Origin: an uncultured Collinsella sp.
GTDB lineage: Bacteria > Actinomycetota > Coriobacteriia > Coriobacteriales > Coriobacteriaceae
Length of the DNA: 12,100 bases
Assembly: GCA_900551305.1 (NCBI GenBank)
Contig: URVK01000025.1
Location: forward strand, 1 to 12,100
Direction of reading: 5' to 3'
This document shows positions 1 to 7,033 of the stretch, in pieces. Every line of letters starts with the position of its first letter. The first letter of the stretch is position 1. The notes under the pieces are model-generated. The model worked only from the letters and a program-made list of their open reading frames with translations. It had not been told where the DNA came from and ran no database searches. Both the position numbers and the translations under genes were made by a program.

Positions 1-7
1 TGAGCTG

Positions 8-13
8 TCTCCC
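8..13 (-). promoter_or_regulatory. Possible ribosome binding site of a gene starting just left of the window
   Basis: On the minus strand GGGAGA is followed by seven bases (CAGCTCA) and then the window ends, so the next start codon would lie right at the edge. The gene after prfA is often prmC (release-factor methyltransferase), which would fit, but no coding sequence of it is visible. No ATG or GTG start with a ribosome site is seen in 1-66, so this stretch is probably intergenic. Confidence 0.3.
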
Positions 14-40
14 AAGGGGGCCCGGCGCGGCGCCAGCGGG

Positions 41-64
41 TCCGCCGTTCGGTAGAACGGCGGA
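41..64 (-). terminator. Hairpin directly after the prfA stop codon
   Basis: A perfect 10-bp stem (41-50 with 55-64, arm TCCGCCGTTC) closes a 4-nt loop, two bases beyond the prfA stop codon at 67-69. There is no run of T after it on the minus strand, so it is not a classical intrinsic terminator. It could instead slow ribosome or polymerase release, protect the 3' end, or be a processing site before the next gene. Confidence 0.45.
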
Positions 65-66
65 AC

Positions 67-1134
67 CTACACAGCCTGCGCCAGCTTCTCGGCTCGCTCG
101 GCGGCGGCGAGTGCCTCGATCACGGTGCCGAGCTGATCGCCCAGAAGGACGCCGTTGTAGGTGGAGTTGAAGCCGATGCGGTGATCGGTCACGCGGTCCT
201 GGGGCTGGTTGTAGGTACGGATCTTCTCGGAACGGTTGCCGTGGCCGATCTGGCTCTGGCGCTCGGCACCGAGCTCGGCCTGCCGCTTCTCGAGCTCCAT
301 CTCGTACAGACGGGCACGCAGCATCTGCATGCAGACCTCGCGGTTCTGGATCTGGGAGCGCTGCTCCTGCGACTGCACCACGGTGTTGGTGGGCAGGTGG
401 GTAATGCGCACGGCGGAGTAGGTGGTGTTAACGCACTGACCGCCAGGGCCGGAGGCGCAGTAGGTGTCGATGCGCAGGTCGGACTGGTTGATCTGGACGT
501 CGATCTCCTCGGCCTCGGGAAGCACGGCGACGGTAGCCGTGGAGGTCTGAATGCGGCCCTGGGACTCGGTCTTGGGGACGCGCTGGACGCGGTGCACGCC
601 GGACTCGTACTTCATGACGGAGTAGACGCGGTCGCCCTCGACCTTGAACTCAATGGACTTAAAGCCACCGGCCTCGCTGGGGCTGGAGTCGAGCACGGTA
701 GTCTTCCAGCCGCGCGACTCGCAAAAGCGCTGATACATCTTGTACAGGTCGCCGGCGAAGATGGCCGCCTCGTCGCCACCGGCGGCGGAGCGAATCTCGA
801 CGATGGTGTTCTTGTCGTCGTTGGGGTCGCTCGGGATGAGCATGTACTTGATGTCTTCCTCGAGCTGGGGAAGCTTGGCCTCGTTTTCGGAGATGTCCAT
901 CTGGAGCATCTCCTTCTCATCGGCATCGGTGGTATCGTGCAGCATTTCCTTGGCAGCCTCGATGTCATCGAGCGCGCCGATGTACTCGCGCGAGGCGGCG
1001 ATGAGGTCGGACTGGTGCGCGTACTCCTTGTTGAGACGCGTGAACTCCTTGATATCGGAGGCGACGGCCGGGTCGGAAAGCTTCTTCTCGAGCTCCTCGT
1101 AGGCCTTGATGATCTTTTCGAGCTTGTCGCGCAT
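67..1134 (-). CDS. prfA: Peptide chain release factor 1 (RF1)
   Basis: Class I release factor that reads UAA and UAG in the ribosomal A site and triggers peptidyl-tRNA hydrolysis. The 355-residue product has the usual RF1 length. Residues 1-100 are a charged helical domain, the codon-reading PxT tripeptide is PKT at 187-189 within RVPKTESQGR, and the catalytic GGQ is at 231-233 in SGPGGQCVNTT. The variable middle residue of PxT differs from the PAT of E. coli and the PET of B. subtilis, which I recall as typical variants, so lysine is not alarming. The frame stays open to 1479, but the ATG at 1134 is chosen because AAAGGAG lies 6 bases upstream and the family begins there. A 248-bp gap separates it from the peptidase gene upstream. 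RF1 is normally methylated on the GGQ glutamine by PrmC. Confidence 0.97.
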   Translation of the reverse strand: MRDKLEKIIKAYEELEKKLSDPAVASDIKEFTRLNKEYAHQSDLIAASREYIGALDDIEAAKEMLHDTTDADEKEMLQMDISENEAKLPQLEEDIKYMLIPSDPNDDKNTIVEIRSAAGGDEAAIFAGDLYKMYQRFCESRGWKTTVLDSSPSEAGGFKSIEFKVEGDRVYSVMKYESGVHRVQRVPKTESQGRIQTSTATVAVLPEAEEIDVQINQSDLRIDTYCASGPGGQCVNTTYSAVRITHLPTNTVVQSQEQRSQIQNREVCMQMLRARLYEMELEKRQAELGAERQSQIGHGNRSEKIRTYNQPQDRVTDHRIGFNSTYNGVLLGDQLGTVIEALAAAERAEKLAQAV

Positions 1135-1314
1135 GACGGACTCCTTTATATGCGTGAAGGCGAAAATCGGCAGAATTGATGGGGCGCGGGGCGCCGCTGC
1201 GGGGGTAAGTCCAGCTAGAGCATGTCGATCTTCAGATACATGCGCATCCCTTCGCGTATGGGGTACATAGTTGCGGTCTAACCCATATATGATAGCGTGC
1301 GCAGGCAAACCTGC

Positions 1315-1343
1315 ATATAACCCGCACGGAATGATTGGTGCAA
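1315..1343 (-). promoter_or_regulatory. prfA: Candidate promoter for prfA
   Basis: On the minus strand TTGCAC (1338-1343) and TTATAT (1315-1320) are separated by exactly 17 bases. Each box matches the sigma-70 consensus at only three of six positions, so the case rests mainly on spacing and on the position in the 248-bp gap upstream of prfA. The -35 box lies inside one arm of the inverted repeat at 1335-1367. A transcript from here would have a leader of about 170 nt. Confidence 0.25.
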
Positions 1344-1367
1344 ACAAACCTGGCCCCATTGCACCAA
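1335..1367. promoter_or_regulatory. 9-bp inverted repeat between the M20 peptidase and prfA
   Basis: TTGGTGCAA (1335-1343) and TTGCACCAA (1359-1367) are perfect inverted copies separated by 15 bases. It starts 16 bases after the stop codon of the peptidase gene. It could be the stem of a weak terminator for the upstream operon (no T run follows on the minus strand) or a protein-binding site overlapping the candidate prfA promoter. Confidence 0.4.
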
Positions 1368-1382
1368 GGGCTTGCTTTTTGG

Positions 1383-2798
1383 CTAGAGCGTATGGAGCAG
1401 GGCGATGAGGAAGCGGACACCCTGGAGGTAGGCGCGGCGGGTAATGCACTCGTTGGTGCCGTGGACGCCTCGGTCGCACTCGTCATCGTCGACCACAAAG
1501 GCCGAGAAGCGAATGCACTCGGAGCAAATGCGCTGGTAGTTGGCAGCGTCGGTCGCGCCGATCACGGTCGAGGGGACAATCGCCAACGGCTCGGATGATC
1601 CGTTTTCCTCCGTCCCCTTTGGATCACGGAAATAGCGGGCGGCGATGGAGCGAACCGCCTCGAGTCCCGGTCCGCCGATGCGCGGAGACGGCGAGGGTTC
1701 GGAGCTGCCAGGGCCGAGCTCGACCTCGACACGGTCGGCGAGCCCCGCCTCGGCAACGGCGACGCGGCAGCGGGCCACGACATCGGCCACGCTCGTGCCC
1801 TCGAGCATACGGAAATTGATATTGGCCCACATATCCTGCGGCATTACGTTGGCGCCGGTGCTGCCACCCTCGATCTGCGTGGGCGCGCAGGTGGTGGTCA
1901 CGAGCGGATAGAGCTTCTTGCTGGCGAGGCACTCGCGCACGATGGTGTCCTTGTTGGAGGCAATCTCGTCGGCCGTGTAAAGCCCCAGCTCGACGAGCTG
2001 TGCGGCAAGCAGGTCCGTGACGCGCGTCGGCCATTCGATATCGCAGATTGCGGTGATGGCACGGCTCAGCACCTCGAGCGATGTGCCGCCGTAGGGGTTG
2101 GACGAATGCCCGCCCTCACTCTTCGTCTTGAGCACAATATCGGCGTAGCCCTTCTCGGCAAGGTCGGCATGCATAAGCCAGCCCTCGCCCGCGCCGTACT
2201 CGGCAGCTGGAACGATGCGGTAGTCACCCTCGTCGATCAGGTACTCAAGCTCAATGCCGCGCTCCTCGAGCGCGCGGCCGATGGCGCCTGCGCCGTACTG
2301 CGTAGTCTCCTCGTCCTGGCCAAAGGCGAGGAGCAGCGTGCGCTCGTGCTGCCAACCGTGCGCCAGCGCATACTCAACCGCCTCGAGAATGCCTGCGACT
2401 TGGTCTTTCATGTCGATGGCGCCGCGGCCCCAAATGTAGGCATCGTCCACATGTCCGCTAAAGGGGGCGTGCGTCCAATCGTCCTCGGTGCCCGGCACCA
2501 CGGGAACCACGTCCATGTGGCCCATGAGCATAATGGGCTTGAGGGCAGGGTCGGAACCGCTAAGCGTCACCAATAGCGAATGATCGATAAGCTCGACCTC
2601 GCCCGCCGCGAACACGTGCGGCCAAGCCTGCTGCATATACGCGCGCAGGTCGTCGAACGGCTGCCAGTCCACCGCCTCGGCATCCATGCTCGAAATGGTC
2701 GGAAACGACAGCACACGGCCCAGGCGCTCGCATGCGCCGGCCTTGTCCAAATCGGCAAAATCATCCTCATGCGCAAAAAAGCGCCAAACCTCGGCCAT
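1383..2798 (-). CDS. M20 family metallopeptidase (carboxypeptidase S / acyl-amino-acid hydrolase type)
   Basis: Predicted cytoplasmic dinuclear-zinc amidohydrolase of the M20 family, cleaving a dipeptide or an N-acyl amino acid; the exact substrate cannot be read from sequence. The 471-residue protein has the full set of landmarks: HMDVVP with H94 and D96, bridging D129 in GRGAIDMKD, the catalytic glutamate in GQDEET (E163), a further metal ligand near ID189, H231 in the lid segment SEGGHSS, and H446 in HGTNE. The ATG at 2798 is chosen over the longer frame (to 2852) because AAAGGATG precedes it. No signal peptide is seen. It follows the amino-acid ABC transporter on the same strand after a 72-bp gap with a hairpin, so it probably works on material brought in by that transporter. 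Length and motifs resemble the yeast CPS1/PM20D1 branch more than succinyl-diaminopimelate desuccinylase. Confidence 0.9.
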   Translation of the reverse strand: MAEVWRFFAHEDDFADLDKAGACERLGRVLSFPTISSMDAEAVDWQPFDDLRAYMQQAWPHVFAAGEVELIDHSLLVTLSGSDPALKPIMLMGHMDVVPVVPGTEDDWTHAPFSGHVDDAYIWGRGAIDMKDQVAGILEAVEYALAHGWQHERTLLLAFGQDEETTQYGAGAIGRALEERGIELEYLIDEGDYRIVPAAEYGAGEGWLMHADLAEKGYADIVLKTKSEGGHSSNPYGGTSLEVLSRAITAICDIEWPTRVTDLLAAQLVELGLYTADEIASNKDTIVRECLASKKLYPLVTTTCAPTQIEGGSTGANVMPQDMWANINFRMLEGTSVADVVARCRVAVAEAGLADRVEVELGPGSSEPSPSPRIGGPGLEAVRSIAARYFRDPKGTEENGSSEPLAIVPSTVIGATDAANYQRICSECIRFSAFVVDDDECDRGVHGTNECITRRAYLQGVRFLIALLHTL

Positions 2799-2822
2799 GA
2801 CATCCTTTCGATTGTGATGACG

Positions 2823-2847
2823 AGGGCCGCCCCACCGGAGCGGCCCT
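2823..2847 (-). terminator. GC-rich hairpin between ABC ATPase and M20 peptidase genes
   Basis: AGGGCCGC (2823-2830) pairs perfectly with GCGGCCCT (2840-2847) around a 9-base loop. It sits 23 bases after the ATPase stop codon and 24 bases before the peptidase start codon. There is no T run, so it is more likely a partial attenuator or mRNA-stability hairpin that sets different levels for transporter and peptidase than a full terminator. Confidence 0.4.
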
Positions 2848-2870
2848 GCCACATAAGCGTTTGCGGTCGG

Positions 2871-3656
2871 TTATTTGTCCTCGAGATAACGCGAGAGGAA
2901 CTCGCGGGTGCGCTGGTGTTTGGGATTGCCGAAGAGCTCCGCCGGCGCGGCATCCTCGAGCACTACGCCCTTGTCCATAAAGACCACGCGGTCGGACACC
3001 GTGCGGGCAAAGGCCATCTCGTGCGTGACGACGACCATGGTCATGCCGTCGGCAGCGAGCTTGCGCATGACCTCGAGCACCTCTCCCACGATCTCGGGGT
3101 CGAGTGCGGAGGTCGGCTCGTCGAACAGCATGATCTGCGGATTCATACATAGGGCACGAGCGATGGCCACGCGCTGTTTTTGACCACCGGACAGGCGACC
3201 CACGGCGGCGTGCGCGAACTTTTCGAGTCCCACGCTCGTCAGATGCTCCATCGCTATTTTTTCAGCCTCGGCCTTGCTCATCTTTTTGAGCGTGACGGGC
3301 GCGAGCGTGCAGTTGTCGAGCACATCCATGTTGTTGAACAGGTTAAAGCCCTGGAACACCATGCCGATGTCCTCGCGCAGCTTGTTGATGTTGCAGCGCT
3401 CGGCCGTGAGGTCCTGGCCGTGGAACCAGATGTGGCCCGCGTCCGGGGTCTCGAGCAGGTTGAGGCAGCGCAGGAAGGTCGACTTGCCCGAACCCGAGGC
3501 GCCGATAATGGTGACGACCTCGCCGGGGTTAACGGACAGGTCGATGCCCTTGAGCACCTCGAGCGAGCCAAAGCTCTTGCGCAGGCCCTCGACGCGGATG
3601 AGCGGCTCATTGGTCTGTGCGGCGGCCGCGGTGCCGGTAGTGGCGGTATCTGCCAT
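2871..3656 (-). CDS. Polar amino-acid ABC transporter, ATP-binding protein (GlnQ/HisP type)
   Basis: ATPase that drives an amino-acid importer from the cytoplasmic face. The 261-residue product has Walker [10 protein letters not shown] (52-60), Q-loop Q102, signature LSGGQ (155-159), Walker B IMLFDE (175-180) and switch histidine H212 in VVTHEMAFA. Length and the [19 protein letters not shown] opening are typical of the polar amino-acid (PAAT) ATPases. About 18 residues of low-complexity Ala/Thr sequence precede the domain. The ATG at 3656 is preceded by GAGGAG; the frame runs on to 3731 into the permease gene but without a better start. It lies 22 bp after the permease stop and is the third gene of the binding protein-permease-ATPase operon. 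Confidence 0.95.
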   Translation of the reverse strand: MADTATTGTAAAAQTNEPLIRVEGLRKSFGSLEVLKGIDLSVNPGEVVTIIGASGSGKSTFLRCLNLLETPDAGHIWFHGQDLTAERCNINKLREDIGMVFQGFNLFNNMDVLDNCTLAPVTLKKMSKAEAEKIAMEHLTSVGLEKFAHAAVGRLSGGQKQRVAIARALCMNPQIMLFDEPTSALDPEIVGEVLEVMRKLAADGMTMVVVTHEMAFARTVSDRVVFMDKGVVLEDAAPAELFGNPKHQRTREFLSRYLEDK

Positions 3657-3678
3657 GATGATTCTCCTCGTCTTGAGC

Positions 3679-4827
3679 CTAGTTGGAGCTGGGCAGCGTG
3701 ACCGGAGCCTCGGCGCCGAGCTTTTTGCCAAAGGCCTCGAGCAGGCGGCTCGCCACGAGCGTCAGGATCAGGTAGACCACGAGCGCCACGCAGTAGACCT
3801 CCATCTGGCGGTAGTACACGCCGGCGACGGTGGTGGTGGCGTACATGAGGTCAAACACGCCGATGACCGAGAGCACCGACGAATCCTTGATGTTGATGAT
3901 GAGCTCGTTGGTGAGCGCCGGAATCGCGTTTTTAATGCCCTGGGGGAACACGACTTTGCGCATAGCTTGCCACTGCGACAGGCCCAGCGAGCGTGCTGCC
4001 TCGGCCTGGCCGGGATCGATGGACTCGATGCCGCCGCGCAGGACCTCCATCATGTAGGCGGTGGAGTTGAGCGAGATGGTGACGAGGCCGGCGGTGAAGG
4101 TGCTCCAGATCTGGTTGGCCTGGGCGGTCTCGAAGCCCATGCCGCGCAAAACGGTGAAGCCCGCGTAATAGATGAGCAGGCCCTGGACCATCATGGGCGT
4201 GCCGCGCACGATGGTGGAGTAGACGGTCGCAAAGCCGCGGCCGATACTCTTAAAGAAGCGCACCAGGTCGTTATCCACGCGGTCGAACGTCTGAATGCGT
4301 AGGAACACGAAGAGCAGCGCCAGGAAGAATGCGATGACGGTGCCGAAGGTGGCAAGCGCGATGGTGATCTCGATACCGCGAATGAAGAAGTCCCCGCTCT
4401 TGTAGGTCATGTAGACCAGGCTCGACAAAAAGTCGCTGGGGTTGGAATCCGAGACAATGCTCACCTGCACCAGGTCGATAAACGACATGACGCAGCGGTC
4501 GATAAAGAAAACTGCCGCGATGGCGACCACGACGTAGCTGCCCAGGCGTGCGCCACGACGGCAGCGCTCGGATGCGAACGGCGACTTTTCGCGATAGTCG
4601 TTCCAGTGCATGAGCTTGGTGACCAGCGCCGCCGCCGACACGACGAGCCAGGCCCAAAGGATTGCCCAGAGGCAGTCTTGGAAGATACCGGTGGGGGCCA
4701 AGAAGCTCAGCGGCATGGGGTTGCGTTGGCTAAACGCCAGGCCGAGCGCCGCGATAACACTCGTGCCCAGGTATACATAACGGTGGTCGGCCTTGATAAA
4801 GGAGGCCAGGCGATTAATGGTTTTCAT
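3679..4827 (-). CDS. Polar amino-acid ABC transporter permease with extended N-terminus
   Basis: Membrane subunit of the importer. The 382-residue protein carries a C-terminal HisM/GlnP-type permease domain (about 150-365) with the EAA loop at 276-295 ([20 protein letters not shown]), where the ATPase docks. The family's core is about 220 residues, so roughly 130 residues are additional: three hydrophobic segments at about 18-34, 52-71 and 96-120, then a predicted external stretch near 124-145. A single permease gene is present, so the channel is probably a homodimer. The ATG at 4827 has AGGGAGG four bases upstream. It begins 9 bp after the binding-protein stop, showing tight co-transcription. 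Confidence 0.93.
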   Translation of the reverse strand: MKTINRLASFIKADHRYVYLGTSVIAALGLAFSQRNPMPLSFLAPTGIFQDCLWAILWAWLVVSAAALVTKLMHWNDYREKSPFASERCRRGARLGSYVVVAIAAVFFIDRCVMSFIDLVQVSIVSDSNPSDFLSSLVYMTYKSGDFFIRGIEITIALATFGTVIAFFLALLFVFLRIQTFDRVDNDLVRFFKSIGRGFATVYSTIVRGTPMMVQGLLIYYAGFTVLRGMGFETAQANQIWSTFTAGLVTISLNSTAYMMEVLRGGIESIDPGQAEAARSLGLSQWQAMRKVVFPQGIKNAIPALTNELIINIKDSSVLSVIGVFDLMYATTTVAGVYYRQMEVYCVALVVYLILTLVASRLLEAFGKKLGAEAPVTLPSSN

Positions 4828-4836
4828 GCTGCCTCC

Positions 4837-5763
4837 CTATGCCGGCTGACGGTCGAGGCACGCGTCCCACATTTGGTCGCGCTCCTCTTGGCTAATGCCC
4901 TTGAGTGTCTTGTCGATGAGCTTAAGCAGCTTGTCCGAGCCCTTGCGGCAACCGACATTTGCCGTGACCTCCTGCTTAAAGCCCTCGCCCTCGGCAAACT
5001 GGATGGGGACGATACCGGGATTTTGGGCCATATAGCCCTTCTCATTCTCGGTGTTGTAAGTCACGGCGTCGCAGGTGCCCTGCAGCAGATTCGAAAACAC
5101 CGTGGGGACCGAGTCGACCGGGTTTTTGTGGACAACGCCCGGGATCTCGTCGATGACGGTATCGAGCATGGTGTCCTTTTGCCCGAGCACCGTAGCGCCG
5201 CTAAAGTCGCTGAGCTTGGTCGCGTTTTGGTAGAGGGAACCCTCTTTTACGAACAGGCCAAAGTAGCCAATGAAGTACGGATCGGAAAAGCCGACGGACT
5301 CCTCGCGCTCGGGCGTGGCGCTCATGCCGGCAATGATGAGGTCGATCTGGCCGTTGTTGAGCGAATCGATAAGACCCGAGAAGCTCTGTTTGACGGCAAC
5401 GGGCTCGCCGCCGAGGGCCTTGCAGACGATCTTGGCGATCTGCACGTCGTAACCATCGGCATAGGCGCCCTGCACGTTGTCGATGGGGATGGTGTACTCG
5501 CTGGCTTCGGAGACCTGCCAGTTGTACGGGGCGTAGGCCGCCTCCATGCCAATGCGGATCTTGTCCTTGCCGATCACGGAATCGGACAGGTCGTCGCGAC
5601 CGCCGCCCGTCGTGGGCCGAACCACCTTGAGCGTTGACGGGCGCTGACAGCCGGCAAGCGCGCCGGCGACGACGGAAGCGCTCGCAGCGAGAGCGCTACC
5701 CAAAAAGATGCGACGGCTGCATACCGGCTGTGGATGCGCGTCGCGTTGATGGGGAGAATGCAT
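4837..5763 (-). CDS. Amino-acid ABC transporter substrate-binding lipoprotein (SBP_bac_3 type) with Tat-like signal
   Basis: Extracellular solute-binding protein expected to capture a polar amino acid and deliver it to the permease. The 308-residue product opens with a twin-arginine motif SRRIFLG (16-22), a hydrophobic Ala-rich stretch, and a lipobox LAGC with the lipidated cysteine at C39, suggesting Tat export followed by membrane anchoring. The mature part matches SBP family 3: GMEAAYAPYNW (72-82), GYDVQIAK, DLIIAGMSATPER with R153 as the expected ligand-carboxylate arginine, and VGFSDPYF (157-164). The ATG at 5763 is preceded by GGGAAGG at 6-base spacing; the frame is open to 5820 but lacks a ribosome site there. 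It is the first gene of the operon, with a leader hairpin touching its ribosome site (5775-5806). Ligand specificity is not determinable here. Confidence 0.93.
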   Translation of the reverse strand: MHSPHQRDAHPQPVCSRRIFLGSALAASASVVAGALAGCQRPSTLKVVRPTTGGGRDDLSDSVIGKDKIRIGMEAAYAPYNWQVSEASEYTIPIDNVQGAYADGYDVQIAKIVCKALGGEPVAVKQSFSGLIDSLNNGQIDLIIAGMSATPEREESVGFSDPYFIGYFGLFVKEGSLYQNATKLSDFSGATVLGQKDTMLDTVIDEIPGVVHKNPVDSVPTVFSNLLQGTCDAVTYNTENEKGYMAQNPGIVPIQFAEGEGFKQEVTANVGCRKGSDKLLKLIDKTLKGISQEERDQMWDACLDRQPA

Positions 5764-5774
5764 AATCTGCCTTC

Positions 5775-5806
5775 CCTGTTGAATCGTATGCTGACGACTT
5801 AACAGG
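5775..5806 (-). promoter_or_regulatory. Leader hairpin or operator abutting the ABC-operon ribosome site
   Basis: Arms 5775-5786 (CCTGTTGAATCG) and 5795-5806 (CGACTTAACAGG) are inverted repeats matching at 10 of 12 positions, with an 8-base spacer. In the minus-strand RNA they form a 12-bp stem with one mismatch and one G-U pair. The 3' arm overlaps the first two bases of the GGGAAGG ribosome site (5770-5776) of the binding-protein gene. It could act as an RNA element controlling translation or as a dimeric repressor site in DNA. Confidence 0.5.
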
Positions 5807-5901
5807 ATATACGCCAGCAACTAGCAGCGCAGCACAAGCTCGAATAATTAATAGACACGCGGTAGTCATTGGGGACGCCGATGTTTTGGCAATGCCGGCG
5901 A

Positions 5902-6000
5902 GCGACGTCCAGAGCGAACAAGTGGCATGAAAAAGGCAAGGCATGACCAGAAGGTCTATGCCTTGCCTTTTGAATGACAACTTGTCGCTCTGGACGACGC
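5902..6000 (-). terminator. Very long two-tier hairpin terminator after the aldose-epimerase gene
   Basis: The inner stem is a perfect 14-bp pairing (AAAAGGCAAGGCAT at 5931-5944 with 5958-5971) that continues, past a single bulged base (5957), into GACC/GGTC with loop AGAA. It is enclosed by an outer stem of arms 5902-5923 and 5980-6000, matching except for one mismatch and one bulged A. On the minus strand the inner stem ends in five T residues (5934-5930), as in an intrinsic terminator; on the plus strand it ends in four. It begins 26 bases after the epimerase stop codon, so it should end that transcript before the ABC operon. The outer arms are much more than a terminator needs. Confidence 0.75.
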
Positions 6001-6026
6001 GCAGCATCGACCGAGCGGCGGAACCT

Positions 6027-6920
6027 CTAGAGCAAGGTAACGCTAAAACTGCGCTTGTCCGTCTCGCCCGGGGCCAGGGTGATGGTGTTGACCTTGTGCT
6101 CAAAGACATCGTCCTCGGTGTCCATGGTGGTGTGACCGGTCCAGGGCTCGAGCGCCACAAACGGAGCGTCGTTGGCGGCAGACCACACGCCAATGTACTT
6201 AAAGCCCTCAAAGTCGATCTTGACGCCGTGGCCCGACTTGCGGCCGCGCAGCGTGAGCGTGGAGCCCGGAGTATCGGTGAACATGATGGCATCGTTATCG
6301 AAGCTGCGGTGCGTGATGGGCAGCACGTCCGAGTTGTCGGGAGCCTTATAGCTGCCCTCAAACGTCATAAGACCGTCGGGCGTGATGATAGGAGCCTCGT
6401 TAGTCCAAGCCTCGGTAAACGCCAGCTCGTAATCCTCGAACGCCTCGTCCTCGGCACCGGGGGCGGGCACGTTAAATGCGGGGTGGCCGCCCACCGAGAA
6501 CGGCAGGTCCACGTCGCCGGTATTGGTGACGGCAAAGGTCTGCGTGAGGATGGCGTCGCCGGTCAGGGCATAGGTCATGTTGAGCTTAAAGTGGAACGGA
6601 AAGGCCTTGAGCGACTCGGACGTGTCGGTGATCTCGTACGTTACCGAGGAGCCGTCCTCCGAAACCTCGACCAGCTTGTGCTCGACGATGCGCGCGAGTC
6701 CGTGGCGCGGCATCTCGCAGGTGCCGGCCGCAGACGTTGCCGTGTTGTTGCGCAGCGAACCCACAATGGGGAACAGGATGGGCGCATGCTTGCCCCAAAA
6801 GGCGGGGTCGCCCTGCCACAGATACTCGTTGCCGTTGAGAGCAAGGCTCGTGAGCTGGGCGCCCATGGAATCGATGGCCGCGGTGAGGCCGCCGCGCTTG
6901 ATGGTAGTGACGGTAGACAT
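6027..6920 (-). CDS. Aldose 1-epimerase family protein (LacX-like)
   Basis: Predicted cytoplasmic mutarotase, interconverting the alpha and beta anomers of a free or phosphorylated sugar. The 297-residue product shows the LacX-type signatures: YLWQGDPAFWGKHAPILFPIVG (from residue 33), MPRHGLAR with H73, SVGGHPAFNVP with the catalytic-acid candidate H146, and ALEPWTG with the catalytic-base candidate E258. The fold is a single beta-sandwich without signal peptide. The ATG at 6920 is chosen over the ORF extension to 6944 because GGAGG lies 7 bases upstream. It looks monocistronic: a palindrome precedes it at 6941-6963 and a long terminator hairpin follows. No other sugar gene is adjacent, so the substrate is open. 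Confidence 0.9.
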   Translation of the reverse strand: MSTVTTIKRGGLTAAIDSMGAQLTSLALNGNEYLWQGDPAFWGKHAPILFPIVGSLRNNTATSAAGTCEMPRHGLARIVEHKLVEVSEDGSSVTYEITDTSESLKAFPFHFKLNMTYALTGDAILTQTFAVTNTGDVDLPFSVGGHPAFNVPAPGAEDEAFEDYELAFTEAWTNEAPIITPDGLMTFEGSYKAPDNSDVLPITHRSFDNDAIMFTDTPGSTLTLRGRKSGHGVKIDFEGFKYIGVWSAANDAPFVALEPWTGHTTMDTEDDVFEHKVNTITLAPGETDKRSFSVTLL

Positions 6921-6940
6921 GCTACTTCCTCCAAAAGTAA

Positions 6941-6963
6941 ACAATAGTGTCGAGGGCTATTGT
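6941..6963. promoter_or_regulatory. Inverted repeat upstream of the aldose-epimerase gene
   Basis: ACAATAG (6941-6947) and CTATTGT (6957-6963) are perfect 7-bp inverted copies around 9 bases, 20 bp upstream of the epimerase start. On the minus strand the proximal copy contains TATTGT, a weak -10 candidate, but no good -35 lies 16-18 bases upstream. The geometry suits a dimeric repressor site. Confidence 0.35.
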
Positions 6964-7033
6964 CCCACTCTTGGCGGCGGGACGGGACGGCAGGCGATTA
7001 TTGAGTAGCCATAGCGGAATGAGCGGCGAGCGC

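Noticed and set aside
187..189. RF1 codon-recognition tripeptide PKT (residue numbers of the protein) as an altered stop-codon reader
   Set aside because: The middle residue of PxT varies in bona fide RF1 proteins and the rest of the motif region is normal.
181..1179. Open frame of 332 codons on the plus strand opposite prfA
   Set aside because: Leu/Val/Gly/Asp-rich product of the kind made by antisense GC-rich codons; prfA on the other strand has full family motifs and a ribosome site.
1232..1498. Minus-strand frame of 88 codons reaching into the prfA upstream region
   Set aside because: Overlaps the peptidase 3' end in another frame, has no ribosome site and low-complexity Ser/Ala composition.
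3274..4302. Long plus-strand frame opposite the ABC ATPase and permease genes
   Set aside because: It crosses the boundary between two well-supported minus-strand genes and its product resembles nothing; an antisense shadow. The plus-strand frames at 4606-5637 and 5943-6947 are rejected for the same reason.
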